NCBI RefSeq assembly: GCF_012395185.1
Contig: NZ_JAAZTU010000009.1
Location: 1-64,000, forward strand
Direction of reading: 5' to 3'
From: Vibrio aestuarianus
GTDB taxonomy: Bacteria; Pseudomonadota; Gammaproteobacteria; Enterobacterales; Vibrionaceae
Length of the DNA: 64,000 nucleotides
The position numbers and the translations under genes are program-made. Below the pieces are notes generated by a model. The model saw only the letters and a program-made list of their open reading frames with translations, was not told where the DNA came from and made no database searches. Below are positions 28,238 to 37,357 of the stretch, one piece after another (the stretch's first letter is position 1; every line of letters begins with the position of its first letter).

Positions 28238-29371
28238 TTAGGCCAATATATTTTCAAGTGTCTTTTGGTACATGTCGGTGAGTTTTTCAAGGTCGGCAAC
28301 ACTGACGCACTCGTTTACTTTATGAATAGTCGCATTTACAGGACCAAGCTCCACCACTTGCGCACCCATTTGAGCAATAAAGCGCCCATCAGATGTACCG
28401 CCAGTCGTTAGTAGCTCTGGTGTTTTGTGGTTAACTTCATCAACCGCTTTAACCACGGCATCAAGTAGAGTCCCTGCATCGGTTAAAAACGGTTGGCCAC
28501 TAAGAGTCCACTCTAACTCGTAATCTAAACCGTGCGCGTCTAAGGTTGAATGTACGCGTCGTTTAATTTCTTGATCGGTTAATTCAGTGCTAAAGCGGAA
28601 GTTAAATTGCACATCAAACTCTCCTGGGATCACATTTGATGCCCCAGTTCCGGAATGTAAATTCGGTATTTGAAAGCTGGTGGGTGGGAAATAGGCGTTA
28701 CCTTCATCCCATTTCGTTGCCGCGAGTTCCGCTAATGCTGGTAACGATTGGTGGATAGGGTTATTTGCTAAATGGGGATAAGCAACATGACCTTGCGTGC
28801 CTTTAATGCGCAAGTCTCCTGTAATCGATCCACGGCGACCGTTTTTGACCACATCACCCACGCTTAATGTACTTGAAGGTTCACCCACAATACACATGTC
28901 AATTTTTTCATTACGTGCCATTAATGTATCGACCACTCGTGTGGTGCCATTGATAAATGGACCTTCTTCATCGGATGTGATCAAAAAGGCAATTGAGCCT
29001 TGATGGTCTGGATATTGAGCAATAAAGCGCTCGACAGCCACAACCATGCAGGCCAAAGAACCTTTCATATCTGCAGCGCCACGACCATGTAGGTGACCAT
29101 CAATGACAGTTGGTTCAAATGGTGGCGTTCGCCATTGAGTCAGAGGACCAGCAGGAACCACATCAGTGTGACCCGCGAAGGCAAACAGTGGTGATTGAGT
29201 CCCACGGCGTGCCCAGAAATTTGTCGTGTCTTCAAACACCATCATCTCTACGGTAAAACCGAGCGCTTGGAGGCGTTCAATCATTACCTCTTGGCAGCCG
29301 GCATCTTCGGGAGTCACTGACTTACGGCTAATGAGGTCTTTTGCGAGAGCCAGTACAGGGCTATCTGTCAT
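28238..29371 (-). CDS. dapE: Succinyl-diaminopimelate desuccinylase
   Basis: 377 aa M20-family dizinc enzyme of the succinylase branch of lysine/meso-DAP synthesis. Metal-ligand motifs are [20 protein letters not shown] and [11 protein letters not shown]. The ATG at 29371 is preceded by AAGGA at about eight bases; the frame is open further upstream. It follows yffB, the standard pairing. Confidence 0.96.
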   Translation of the reverse strand: MTDSPVLALAKDLISRKSVTPEDAGCQEVMIERLQALGFTVEMMVFEDTTNFWARRGTQSPLFAFAGHTDVVPAGPLTQWRTPPFEPTVIDGHLHGRGAADMKGSLACMVVAVERFIAQYPDHQGSIAFLITSDEEGPFINGTTRVVDTLMARNEKIDMCIVGEPSSTLSVGDVVKNGRRGSITGDLRIKGTQGHVAYPHLANNPIHQSLPALAELAATKWDEGNAYFPPTSFQIPNLHSGTGASNVIPGEFDVQFNFRFSTELTDQEIKRRVHSTLDAHGLDYELEWTLSGQPFLTDAGTLLDAVVKAVDEVNHKTPELLTTGGTSDGRFIAQMGAQVVELGPVNATIHKVNECVSVADLEKLTDMYQKTLENILA

Positions 29372-29387
29372 CCTTGAAATCCTTGTA

Positions 29388-29735
29388 TTAAGAAAAAATA
29401 GAAGCGTATTGTTCAGCTTTAAAGCCAATATAATATTGATTATCTACCATTAAAATGGGTCGTTTAATCATGGCAGGATTTTCAACTAATAAATCAACAG
29501 CCGTTTCTGCATTAAGAGCTTCCTTTTGCAAGGCCGATAGTTGACGGAACGTCGTACCACGTTTGTTCACAACCACTTCCCAGCCCAGTGCTTGGCAAAA
29601 TTGGTTCACTAATTCAGGGGTGATCCCTTGCTTGCGATAATCGTGGAACTGATAATCAATGGTGGCGTTATCTAACCATTTTTTTGCTTTTTTTATGGTG
29701 TCGCAGTTTGGGATGCCATACATGATAATGGTCAT
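29388..29735 (-). CDS. yffB: ArsC-family reductase YffB (Spx/MgsR-like)
   Basis: 115 aa thioredoxin fold. Cys11 in [17 protein letters not shown] is the family Cys, and RGTTFRQL and [20 protein letters not shown] follow. It resembles YffB, a glutathione-dependent thiol reductase-like protein found upstream of dapE. Confidence 0.9.
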   Translation of the reverse strand: MTIIMYGIPNCDTIKKAKKWLDNATIDYQFHDYRKQGITPELVNQFCQALGWEVVVNKRGTTFRQLSALQKEALNAETAVDLLVENPAMIKRPILMVDNQYYIGFKAEQYASIFS

Positions 29736-29938
29736 AAAAATCCTTGTTGAGCGCGTTTATTTTTGTGTTTGCCAAATCCTATCAGGAAGCGCGTTACCTT
29801 ACAAAATAGAGATGGTTTTATTTCATAGCTAAAAAAAATAGTGCTTCCATCGGTGACTATTGGACAGTTATTGATCGAACGCAACATTCTTTATGCGAAA
29901 AAAGAAATAATGAAGCTGCACAGTTATAGGAGGTGTCA

Positions 29939-30226
29939 ATGGAATTGAGTCCTGTTTTTGCAAGGCGACTGTATTTAGCTTTGTTAGTAGAAAGCCTTGA
30001 AAGACCAAATGTACCCAAACTCATCGAGAAAACGGGCTGGCCTCGACGTACTATTCAAGATGTACTGAAAGCGCTGCCGGGGATAGGGATTGAACTGATG
30101 TTCGTTCAAGATGGGAGACGTCACAACGACGGTTACTATCAACTGTCCGATTGGGGGCCGTTTGATAGTCAATGGGTGTTAGATCGTCATAGTGATATTG
30201 CGATTAGCCTTGGATTTAGTGCATAA
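29939..30226 (+). CDS. Winged helix-turn-helix protein
   Basis: 95 aa. The segment VPKLIEKTGWPRRTIQDVLKAL (about residues 23-44) reads as a helix-turn-helix, followed by a wing-like ELMFVQDGRRHNDGYYQLSDWG. A near-perfect ribosome site AGGAGG (29928-29933) lies five bases before the ATG at 29939. It is monocistronic with a terminator overlapping the stop codon. A DNA-binding role is inferred; targets are unknown. Confidence 0.72.
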   Translation: MELSPVFARRLYLALLVESLERPNVPKLIEKTGWPRRTIQDVLKALPGIGIELMFVQDGRRHNDGYYQLSDWGPFDSQWVLDRHSDIAISLGFSA

Positions 30227-30247
30227 GCCAGCGTTTGCTGGCTTTTT
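30225..30247 (+). terminator. Terminator of the wHTH gene
   Basis: Inverted repeat AAGCCAGC/GCTGGCTT (30225-30232 and 30237-30244) with loop GTTT and a short T run. Confidence 0.88.
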
Positions 30248-30266
30248 CTTTGGTTTACTCTCAGGT

Positions 30267-30596
30267 TTAGTAGCAGCGGTAGACGCTACCGAACAGAGTT
30301 ACAGATGTTTGAAAATGATGAGGAACCGCGACAAAGATGGTATCTCCTCCTAATTGATAGGCACGATTTTTTAAGTCAGAGATAGCACCTGCAATAAGGA
30401 TATCGTTAGGATATAGCCATGAGCTGTACCACGATCCTTCAGTGCCAGTTGCCTCGCCCAGCCATTCACATTGAGTGGCATCAAATCCAGAATCCATTCT
30501 AATATGCACCTGTTGTGCGTTATCTAGTAATTGATGGTTAGGCGTTGTGCAACCAACAATAAATGCCGCGAGCAAGGTAATCAGTAATATTCTCAT
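30267..30596 (-). CDS. DUF4156 family lipoprotein
   Basis: 109 aa. The signal peptide ends in AFIVGCTT with lipidated Cys near residue 16. The C-terminal part (AISDLKNRAYQLGGDTIFVAV) fits DUF4156. The ATG at 30596 has AGGA six bases upstream; an adjacent ATG at 30599 would add one residue. Function unknown. It lies close behind the DUF2956 gene. Confidence 0.78.
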   Translation of the reverse strand: MRILLITLLAAFIVGCTTPNHQLLDNAQQVHIRMDSGFDATQCEWLGEATGTEGSWYSSWLYPNDILIAGAISDLKNRAYQLGGDTIFVAVPHHFQTSVTLFGSVYRCY

Positions 30597-30604
30597 CATG
30601 CATC

Positions 30605-30949
30605 CTAGCGAATTATATAGATAATAAAACCGAGCCAGCTAATGATCAGCAACCCCCAAGGCAACCATTTGAATGGGCCATTGACGGTTTCTGGCATGTC
30701 GCGATTTGCTACGGTAGGCGCTGGCCCAATCGATAATGATGGTTTTCGCTGTTGTGCTTTCTTTTTGGCTTTGTCGATTTGGCGATGCTTTTCCTTGTGT
30801 TGTTTTTTATATAAAGCGATACCTTTCTCAATGCCTTGAGCGATTAACTTTGTTTGTTCTTTGGTTTGTCCTGGTTTTTGAGTGGCCAAAGCAACTTTCA
30901 TCGCTTCTTGTTGAGTTTGTTCTGACGGTACAATTTTTTTATTATGCAT
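30605..30949 (-). CDS. DUF2956 family protein
   Basis: 114 aa. The N-terminal half is charged (TQQEAMKVALATQKPGQTKEQTKLIAQGIEKGI and a KKQHKEKHRQIDKAKKKAQQRK stretch), followed by one C-terminal membrane segment (WLPWGLLIISWLGFIIYII). It matches DUF2956, of unknown function. Start uncertain: ATG at 30949 preferred, a TTG at 30964 is possible. Confidence 0.78.
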   Translation of the reverse strand: MHNKKIVPSEQTQQEAMKVALATQKPGQTKEQTKLIAQGIEKGIALYKKQHKEKHRQIDKAKKKAQQRKPSLSIGPAPTVANRDMPETVNGPFKWLPWGLLIISWLGFIIYIIR

Positions 30950-31066
30950 AATAGAAATAGACAAAATGGACAGACAATTAGCGTAACATTCTCACGAGCA
31001 TACTTCACGTTGACGACGTGATAAATATGCATTTGTGACGGGTGGGGGTCAGCCATGGAAGAGTTG

Positions 31067-31194
31067 TATACCCTTCCGACTTGAAGTTGCAGCGGTGTTG
31101 GTTACGCTCGCTCACCCCAATCACATAGTTTATCTATGCTCATAGGGATGAACTCACTTTCCGCCTACCTGCAACTTCAAGTGGCTTGGGTATA
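31067..31194. repeat. ERIC (IRU) intergenic repeat
   Basis: 128-bp imperfect palindrome bounded by TATACCC and GGGTATA. It includes the ERIC core seen on the minus strand as GTGATTGGGGTGAGCG and the arm ACTTGAAGTTGCAG with its inverted counterpart CTGCAACTTCAAGT. Length and core fit the 127-bp enterobacterial repetitive intergenic consensus also found in vibrios. It occupies most of the otherwise gene-free stretch 30950-31314; I see nothing else definite there. Confidence 0.85.
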
Positions 31195-31314
31195 GAGTAG
31201 AGCCGGAATAAAAAGAAAATCAATAAACTCGCTATTTCAAATCCATACGTTAAAGTTTGGTGATTTTGATAGAAAGCAATTTTTTAAATCCTATTTTTGT
31301 AGAGTATAGTAGTG

Positions 31315-31779
31315 ATGCGTTACGCGTTAGACCAGTATGACCAGCATGGCTTTTTGAGAGCGCCTAAATTTATTTGGCTTGGTTGGTTATTTTTAGCCAA
31401 AGCATGGGTTGTGTTTGTGGTCGCTGGGGCCAGTAGAGAAAGTGGCTCAAAAATTTTAGATATTGTTTACCCGGATCATTCGATGCTTTATCTAGGCTTA
31501 GCAATGGGTTTACCAAGTATCATCATGATGTGGTTGGTGGGGTTGCGTAGCCCAGAGCGAGCATGGGTTAATCAGATTGTTCGTCGTGGCAAACTCATAA
31601 CGTTGGTTATGATCGTACTGCAGTTTACTCAAACGTTTTATCATATCTATTTAGAGCAGGGGCTCTTCAACTGGGCAAATGCTAGCACGTTGTTAATATT
31701 ATTGTGGTTTGGTTTGTACCTTATTAATAGTAAAAGTGTGCGAGACTGTTTTTCGATTCCACCATTAGACAAGCAGTGA
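31315..31779 (+). CDS. DUF2919 family inner-membrane protein
   Basis: 154 aa with four predicted membrane segments (FIWLGWLFLAKAWVVFVV, MLYLGLAMGLPSIIMMWLV, LITLVMIVLQFTQTFYHIY, STLLILLWFGLYLI). The N-terminus YALDQYDQHGFLRAPKFIW fits DUF2919. Function unknown. A GTG directly before the ATG is an alternative start. Confidence 0.78.
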   Translation: MRYALDQYDQHGFLRAPKFIWLGWLFLAKAWVVFVVAGASRESGSKILDIVYPDHSMLYLGLAMGLPSIIMMWLVGLRSPERAWVNQIVRRGKLITLVMIVLQFTQTFYHIYLEQGLFNWANASTLLILLWFGLYLINSKSVRDCFSIPPLDKQ

Positions 31780-31842
31780 TCAACATCAATATTAAACTCA
31801 ACAACTGCATTACACTGAGCAAAAAATAAGTGAGGATTTCTT

Positions 31843-32745
31843 ATGTCACAACCTCAAACAGCGATCTTGCCTGAAGCAGGTCCGTTTGCGCTGTATAGTC
31901 TTTTAAAAATTAACCAAAATCATGCTCAAGTTCTTTCTCAACTTAAGGCGCTACCGAGTTTGGTTGATGAAATTAATCAGAACCAACCTGAAGCGGCATT
32001 AACCATTTCAATTGCATTTACTAAAGCCTTTTGGCAAAACGTAAATCAAGCCATGCCAGAAGAGTTGGACGATTTCGCAGTACTTGGTGAAGGCGATACC
32101 GTGGCGCCTAGTACAGATGTTGATGTACTGATTCATTGCCATTCTCAGCGTCACGATCTGTTGTTTTATCTGTTACGTAAATTCATGACACCAATCGCTG
32201 ATAGCGTTACGGTTGTCGATGAAACTTACGGCTTTCGTTATTTAGATTCCCGTGATATGACTGATTTCATTGATGGCACAGAAAATCCGAAAGATGAGAG
32301 ACGCAAAGAAGTGGCCATTATTGAGCAAGGCGAATTGGCGGGTGGTAGTTATGTCATGCTGCAACGTTTTGTTCATCGTTTGCCTGCATGGAATCGTTTG
32401 AATGTTGCTGCACAAGAGAAAGTGATTGGGCGAACTAAAGCCGACTCAGTTGAACTTGATAATGTCCCTGCGGCTTCGCATGTTGGTCGAGTCGATCTTA
32501 AAGAAGAAGGCAAAGGCTTAAAAATTGTTCGTCATAGCTTGCCATACGGTAGTGTCAGTGGTGAGCACGGTTTATTGTTCATTGCTTATTGCAATACGCT
32601 GCATAACTTTAAGGCGATGTTAGACAGTATGTATGGAGTAGCGGATGGTAAAACCGATCAGCTGCTGCGTTTTACCCAGGCAGTGACAGGCGCTTACTTC
32701 TTCGCACCTTCTGCCGATATGTTGCAGAGTCTTGAGCTGAAATAA
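31843..32745 (+). CDS. Dyp-type (dye-decolorizing) heme peroxidase
   Basis: 300 aa. The segment DMTDFIDGTENP carries the GXXDG-like catalytic Asp, and SHVGRVD carries the probable proximal heme His, followed by the SLPYGSV region with its nearby distal Arg. It resembles YfeX-type cytoplasmic enzymes and the protein once called TyrA in Shewanella and Vibrio. No Tat signal is seen. It lies directly before the flagellins, ending at a terminator. Confidence 0.92.
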   Translation: MSQPQTAILPEAGPFALYSLLKINQNHAQVLSQLKALPSLVDEINQNQPEAALTISIAFTKAFWQNVNQAMPEELDDFAVLGEGDTVAPSTDVDVLIHCHSQRHDLLFYLLRKFMTPIADSVTVVDETYGFRYLDSRDMTDFIDGTENPKDERRKEVAIIEQGELAGGSYVMLQRFVHRLPAWNRLNVAAQEKVIGRTKADSVELDNVPAASHVGRVDLKEEGKGLKIVRHSLPYGSVSGEHGLLFIAYCNTLHNFKAMLDSMYGVADGKTDQLLRFTQAVTGAYFFAPSADMLQSLELK

Positions 32746-32783
32746 ACTCATATGCTCTTTATTTAGCCTGTCTATTTATTTAG

Positions 32784-32809
32784 AAAACAGAGCCACAGGC
32801 TCTGTTTTT
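32784..32809 (+). terminator. Terminator of the Dyp peroxidase gene
   Basis: Ten-base inverted repeat AAACAGAGCC/GGCTCTGTTT (32785-32794 and 32798-32807) with loop ACA and following T residues. Confidence 0.9.
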
Positions 32810-32823
32810 CCTTTCCTTTCGAT

Positions 32824-32850
32824 TAAAGAAAACCATCACTTGTCCGATAA
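32824..32850 (+). promoter_or_regulatory. Sigma-28 promoter of flagellin 1
   Basis: TAAAGAAA, 11 bases, TCCGATAA; consensus TAAAGTTT-N11-GCCGATAA, with mismatches only in the last bases of the -35 and the first of the -10. It lies 32 bases ahead of the ATG. Confidence 0.85.
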
Positions 32851-32882
32851 AGAAGTAATTCTATTTCTATTGCGGACTGACT

Positions 32883-34016
32883 ATGGCCATTACGGTTAAT
32901 ACCAATGTTTCAGCACTTGTTGCACAGCGTCACTTGAGCTCAGCAAGCAACCTGTTGAATCAATCTCTGGAGCGTCTCGCTTCAGGGCAGCGTATTAATA
33001 GTGCAAAAGATGACGCTGCAGGCCTACAGATATCGAACCGCCTTGAATCTCAGATGCGTGGATTAGACGTTGCTGTACGTAATGCTAATGATGGTATTTC
33101 GATCATGCAGACCGCTGAAGGCGCAATGCAAGAAACTACTAATTTGTTGCAACGCATGCGTGATCTCTCTTTGCAATCGGCCAATGGCGCAAATAGTAAA
33201 GCAGACAGACAAGCTTTACAGGAGGAAATGGGCGCTTTGAATGATGAATTGAACCGAATAGCTGAAACCACCTCTTTTGGTGGGCGAAAGTTGCTCAATG
33301 GTTCATTTGGTCAATCGGCATTTCAAATTGGTGCAAGCTCAGGTGAAGCGGTTCAAGTCTCTTTGAAAAATCTGCGTTCCGATGGAATTGAGATGGGGGG
33401 CTTTAGTTATATTGCCACTGCTAAGGCTGATAGTGATTGGAAAGTGACCCAAGGTAATAACCAACTGGTGGTGAGTTATACCGATGCACAAGGTAAGCAA
33501 GAAAGTATTCAAATTAAGGCCAATGTGGGTGACGACATTGAAGAGCTTGCCACATATATCAACGGTCAAACTGATAGCGTATCGGCATCGGTTAATGAAG
33601 AAGGGCAGTTGCAAGTTTTCATGGCTGGAAAAGAAACAGCAGGAACCATTGAATTCAAGGGAAGCCTAGCCAACCAGTTGCAACTGAACCTAACCGGGTA
33701 TGAAACGGTTAATAATCTGAATATTTCTGATGTGGGCGGTGCTCAGAGAGCAGTCTCCGTGATAGACACTGCACTGCAGTACGTCGATAGCCATCGTGCG
33801 GAATTAGGAGCGTTACAAAATCGTTTTGGCCACGCCATTAATAACCTTGATAACGTGCATGAAAATCTGGCTTCATCTAATAGTCGCATTAAAGATGCCG
33901 ACTATGCGAAAGAAACAACGCAAATGATAAAGCAGCAAATTCTTCAGCAAGTCAGTACATCTATTCTCGCTCAGGCTAAAAAACAGCCGAACCTAGCGCT
34001 CACCTTGCTTAGCTAA
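32883..34016 (+). CDS. flaE: Polar flagellin 1 (FlaE-like)
   Basis: 377 aa. The conserved N-terminal D0/D1 domain is [18 protein letters not shown]...[26 protein letters not shown], and the C-terminal domain ends [21 protein letters not shown]. There is no signal peptide, as expected for type III export. It is the most divergent of the three paralogues here (Gly-rich [13 protein letters not shown] variable region). Position first of three before flaG matches flaE-flaD-flaB of V. cholerae; other species use different letters. Own sigma-28 promoter. Confidence 0.93.
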   Translation: MAITVNTNVSALVAQRHLSSASNLLNQSLERLASGQRINSAKDDAAGLQISNRLESQMRGLDVAVRNANDGISIMQTAEGAMQETTNLLQRMRDLSLQSANGANSKADRQALQEEMGALNDELNRIAETTSFGGRKLLNGSFGQSAFQIGASSGEAVQVSLKNLRSDGIEMGGFSYIATAKADSDWKVTQGNNQLVVSYTDAQGKQESIQIKANVGDDIEELATYINGQTDSVSASVNEEGQLQVFMAGKETAGTIEFKGSLANQLQLNLTGYETVNNLNISDVGGAQRAVSVIDTALQYVDSHRAELGALQNRFGHAINNLDNVHENLASSNSRIKDADYAKETTQMIKQQILQQVSTSILAQAKKQPNLALTLLS

Positions 34017-34150
34017 AGATAAAAAAGAAAGCTTTATCGACATTCCATCTTAAAGCTTTAGCAAAAAAATGTACTTTTCCGCATTTTTTTGTCTTTTCGT
34101 CACATTTAGCTCTTCAACGGTGTTTTTTTTCAAAAAAACAAAAAAATTAC

Positions 34151-34177
34151 TCAAGGTTTGGAAAATAGCGCCGTTAT
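34151..34177 (+). promoter_or_regulatory. Sigma-28 promoter of flagellin 2
   Basis: TCAAGGTT, 11 bases, GCCGTTAT; each half matches consensus at six of eight positions. It lies 82 bases ahead of the ATG, leaving a long leader. Confidence 0.78.
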
Positions 34178-34203
34178 TAATAGTAACTTTGAGAGAACTA
34201 CTT

Positions 34204-34252
34204 GGTTTTCCGAATTATCGGAAACCGGAACTATCGGAAAATCAATTGGAGT
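34204..34252 (+). promoter_or_regulatory. Structured leader of flagellin 2 with repeated GGA motifs
   Basis: A hairpin GGTTTTCCGA/TCGGAAACC (34204-34226, one bulged T, loop ATTA) is followed by the repeat of ATCGGAAA at 34233. Four GGA triplets (34220, 34227, 34236, 34248) precede the start, the last forming the ribosome site. This arrangement resembles targets of the RNA-binding protein CsrA; that is inference. Confidence 0.45.
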
Positions 34253-34259
34253 AATTACC

Positions 34260-35405
34260 ATGGCAGTAAATGTAAATACCAACGTATCAGCAATGACAGC
34301 ACAGCGTTACCTAAACAGCGCTAGCAATGCACAACAAACATCAATGGAACGTCTATCTTCTGGCTTTAAAATCAACAGCGCGAAAGATGATGCTGCGGGC
34401 CTACAGATTTCGAACCGCTTGAATGTACAAAGTCGCGGTCTTGATGTAGCAGTACGCAATGCGAATGACGGTATTTCTATTGCACAAACTGCTGAAGGTG
34501 CAATGAATGAAACCACTAACATTCTGCAACGTATGCGTGACTTGTCACTACAATCAGCAAACGGCTCAAACTCGAAATCTGAACGTGTTGCGATTCAGGA
34601 AGAAGTAACAGCGCTAAACGATGAATTAAACCGTATCGCAGAAACTACTTCTTTTGGTGGTAACAAGCTACTAAACGGTACATTTGCAACCAAATCGTTC
34701 CAAATTGGTGCCGATAACGGTGAAGCTGTGATGCTGACGCTAAACAATATGCGCAGTGATGACCAAGCTATGGGTGGTGCAAGCTTTATTGCTGCGAATG
34801 GTAAAGATAAAGACTGGTCTGTAGACGCGACGTCAGGCAACGATATCAGTATTGCTTTAACTGACTCTGCAGGTGTTGCGCAAACTATTAATATCGTAGC
34901 AAAAGAAGGTGATGATATTGAACAGTTGGCGACTTACATCAATGGTCAAACCGATATGGTTAAAGCCTCTGTTGATGAAGACGGTAAACTGCAAGTTTTC
35001 GCTGATGGCAATGACATTGACACTTCAACGGTTGCATTTAGTGGTGCTCTAGCTACTGATATCGGTTTAACTGGAGCGACCGCGACAGCGGTAACGGTGA
35101 ACAGCATTGATGTAACAACGGTTGGTGGATCACAAGAGTCAGTTGCGATTCTAGATGCAGCGCTAAAAAATGTGGATAGTCACCGCGCAGAGTTAGGTGC
35201 TTTCCAAAACCGTTTCAACCACGCAATCAATAACTTGGATAACATTAACGAGAATGTTAATGCCTCTAAGAGCCGAATCAAAGATACTGACTTTGCGAAA
35301 GAAACAACAGCACTAACTAAGTCGCAAATTCTATCACAAGCATCAAGCTCTGTATTGGCACAAGCAAAACAAGCGCCACAAGCAGCCCTAAGCCTACTAG
35401 GCTAA
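34260..35405 (+). CDS. flaD: Polar flagellin 2 (FlaD-like)
   Basis: 381 aa. Start at [22 protein letters not shown], preceded by GGAGT seven bases upstream; the frame is open further upstream but without flagellin similarity. The N- and C-terminal D0/D1 domains are complete (ends [15 protein letters not shown]). The variable middle spans roughly residues 170-290. By position it corresponds to flaD of V. cholerae. It is a single-gene transcript with its own sigma-28 promoter and a strong terminator. Confidence 0.94.
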   Translation: MAVNVNTNVSAMTAQRYLNSASNAQQTSMERLSSGFKINSAKDDAAGLQISNRLNVQSRGLDVAVRNANDGISIAQTAEGAMNETTNILQRMRDLSLQSANGSNSKSERVAIQEEVTALNDELNRIAETTSFGGNKLLNGTFATKSFQIGADNGEAVMLTLNNMRSDDQAMGGASFIAANGKDKDWSVDATSGNDISIALTDSAGVAQTINIVAKEGDDIEQLATYINGQTDMVKASVDEDGKLQVFADGNDIDTSTVAFSGALATDIGLTGATATAVTVNSIDVTTVGGSQESVAILDAALKNVDSHRAELGAFQNRFNHAINNLDNINENVNASKSRIKDTDFAKETTALTKSQILSQASSSVLAQAKQAPQAALSLLG

Positions 35406-35447
35406 TAAATAGAGATTTACGCTCTTGGTATAGAATGTTCACCTAAT

Positions 35448-35474
35448 AAAAATCCAGCTTCGGCTGGATTTTTT
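35448..35474 (+). terminator. Terminator after flagellin 2
   Basis: Eight-base stem AATCCAGC/GCTGGATT (35451-35458 and 35463-35470) with a TTCG tetraloop, AAA before and TTTT after. Confidence 0.95.
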
Positions 35475-35594
35475 GCGCTAGTCGCACATGTCAATTAATG
35501 CCAGTTAGAATTACCCTAGTTTTACGATATTTAGGATGCGGATCACACTTCAATATCGAATGGAATTAATTTTAAAAAAATGCCGATTTTTTTC

Positions 35595-35621
35595 TAAAGG
35601 ATATAAATTTCTCGCCGTTAA
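35595..35621 (+). promoter_or_regulatory. Sigma-28 promoter of flagellin 3
   Basis: TAAAGGAT, 11 bases, GCCGTTAA; same geometry as the other two flagellin promoters. It lies 80 bases ahead of the ATG. Confidence 0.83.
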
Positions 35622-35639
35622 AGGATACGAGAGAAATGA

Positions 35640-35677
35640 GATGTACCGAAGTGAGGTGAGAGACACTGAGGTACATC
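35640..35677 (+). promoter_or_regulatory. Leader hairpin of flagellin 3 with symmetrical GA/GA internal loop
   Basis: Stem GATGTACC/GGTACATC (35640-35647 and 35670-35677), then GA opposite GA, then AGTG/CACT, enclosing the purine-rich loop AGGTGAGAGA. It lies in the transcribed leader, ending 12 bases before the AAGGAG ribosome site. Confidence 0.6.
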
Positions 35678-35701
35678 AACACAATGCCTAAGGAGATCAA
35701 C

Positions 35702-36832
35702 ATGGCAATTAATGTAAGCACCAATGTGTCTGCAATGACCGCACAGCGCTATCTTAATAGTGCTGCTGACGGAACGCAGAAATCGATGGAGCGTCTATCA
35801 TCCGGCTATAAAATCAATAGTGCACGTGATGATGCGGCGGGTCTGCAAATTTCTAATCGTTTAACCGCACAAAGCCGTGGCCTTGATATGGCGGTAAAAA
35901 ACGCTAATGATGGTATTTCTATTGCACAGACAGCGGAAGGTGCAATGAACGAAACAACCAACATCTTGCAACGTATGCGCGATCTATCGCTACAATCATC
36001 AAACGGTTCTAACTCTCGCTCTGAGCGTCAAGCGATTCAGGAAGAGGTATCTGCGTTAAATGATGAGCTAAATCGTATTGCAGAAACGACCTCATTTGGT
36101 GGTAATAAACTGCTTAACGGCTCATTTGGTGATAAATCCTTCCAAATCGGTGCGGATTCTGGTGAAGCGGTGATGCTTTCTATGGGTAACATGCGCTCTG
36201 ATACCGCAGAGATGGGGGGGAAAAGTTATGTTGCTGTAACAGGCCAAGCGCCAGACTGGAAAGTGAGCACGGCGACCAACTTGACACTCGACTATACTGA
36301 TCAACAAGGTGTGGCTCGTAACGTCAGCATTGATGCTAAAGTTGGTGATGATTTAGAAGAAGTAGCGACTTACATTAACGGCCAAAATGGTGATATCAAA
36401 GCTTCTGTTGGAGAAGAAGGCAAACTGCAATTATTTGCTTCAACGCAAAAAGTAACTGGTGATGTGACGATTGGTGGTGACCTAGGTACTGAGATCGGCT
36501 TTGGTGCAGGACAAGACGTGACAGTGAAAGACATCGATGTCACCACAGTTGGCGGTTCGCAACAAGCTGTAGCATTGATTGATGGGGCATTGAAGGCGGT
36601 TGATAGCCAACGTGCTTCTTTAGGTGCGTTCCAAAACCGTTTCGGTCATGCGATCAGCAACCTTGATAATATTAATGAAAATGTTAACGCCTCTCGTAGC
36701 CGTATCAGAGATACAGACTACGCGCGCGAAACAACCCAAATGACGAAGTCGCAAATTCTACAACAAGCGAGTACTTCGGTTTTGGCACAGGCGAAGCAGT
36801 CACCATCTGCAGCTCTTAGTCTGTTGGGTTAA
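35702..36832 (+). CDS. flaB: Polar flagellin 3 (FlaB-like)
   Basis: 376 aa. It starts [22 protein letters not shown] at 35702 behind AAGGAG; an upstream ATG at 35684 would add MPKEIN and lacks family support. Complete D0/D1 domains, ending [25 protein letters not shown]. It is close to flagellin 2 in the conserved ends and differs in the centre. By position it corresponds to flaB of V. cholerae. A 14-base palindrome (36824-36837) spans the stop codon. No terminator follows, so transcription may read into flaG. Confidence 0.94.
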   Translation: MAINVSTNVSAMTAQRYLNSAADGTQKSMERLSSGYKINSARDDAAGLQISNRLTAQSRGLDMAVKNANDGISIAQTAEGAMNETTNILQRMRDLSLQSSNGSNSRSERQAIQEEVSALNDELNRIAETTSFGGNKLLNGSFGDKSFQIGADSGEAVMLSMGNMRSDTAEMGGKSYVAVTGQAPDWKVSTATNLTLDYTDQQGVARNVSIDAKVGDDLEEVATYINGQNGDIKASVGEEGKLQLFASTQKVTGDVTIGGDLGTEIGFGAGQDVTVKDIDVTTVGGSQQAVALIDGALKAVDSQRASLGAFQNRFGHAISNLDNINENVNASRSRIRDTDYARETTQMTKSQILQQASTSVLAQAKQSPSAALSLLG

Positions 36833-36906
36833 CCCAATGATTAAATGGAGCTTAGTAGGAATGTAGTGCTTGCACTGCTAACCTATGAGGTGGAAGGGAG
36901 ATTGTT

Positions 36907-37335
36907 ATGGAAATACCATCCTACACATCGAACATCCAGCCTTACGGCTCACAAAGTGGCATTAAATTTGCTTCAGAAAACGATGGTGCAACACGCACTT
37001 CTTCGCAAAGAAATGAGGTTAATCGTTCTGAGCAGCTAAGGGAAAGGCAAAACCAATCGGTTGAGGCTGTCATCGAGCTAGCAAAACAGCGAGAGCAGAC
37101 CAACAAAGCGGAAAGAGCCAAAATGATGGAGCAGATGAATGATTTTATCTCTTCTATCAATAAGGACTTAGCGTTTAGGGTCGATGAAGAATCAGGTCGG
37201 GATGTGGTAACGATTTATGAAGCCAGTACTGGTGATATCATTCGCCAGATCCCGAACGAAGAAATGTTAGAGGTGTTGCGACGCCTTGCTAGACAAAGAG
37301 ACCACAATTCTGGTCTGTTGGTTACCAAGGTGTAA
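36907..37335 (+). CDS. flaG: FlaG family flagellar protein
   Basis: 142 aa. Conserved C-terminal FlaG region DLAFRVDEESGRDVVTIYEASTGDIIRQIPNEEMLEVLRRL. The N-terminal 80 residues are polar and helical. FlaG affects filament length in several bacteria. Strong ribosome site AAGGGAG. It begins flaG-fliD-flaI-fliS; I see no convincing promoter of its own. Confidence 0.92.
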   Translation: MEIPSYTSNIQPYGSQSGIKFASENDGATRTSSQRNEVNRSEQLRERQNQSVEAVIELAKQREQTNKAERAKMMEQMNDFISSINKDLAFRVDEESGRDVVTIYEASTGDIIRQIPNEEMLEVLRRLARQRDHNSGLLVTKV

Positions 37336-37357
37336 TCGTATTTTTTGAGGTGAATTA

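Noticed and set aside
34030..34066. Inverted repeat AAAGCTTTA/TAAAGCTTT after flagellin 1 as its terminator
   Set aside because: The stem is A/T-rich with a long loop and is followed on the plus strand by A residues, not T; I could not support termination there.
36784..36799. TGGCACAGGCGAAGCA as sigma-54 promoter for flaG
   Set aside because: The -24 half is good, but the -12 reads AAGC rather than TTGC and it lies in codons for the conserved flagellin end LAQAKQ.
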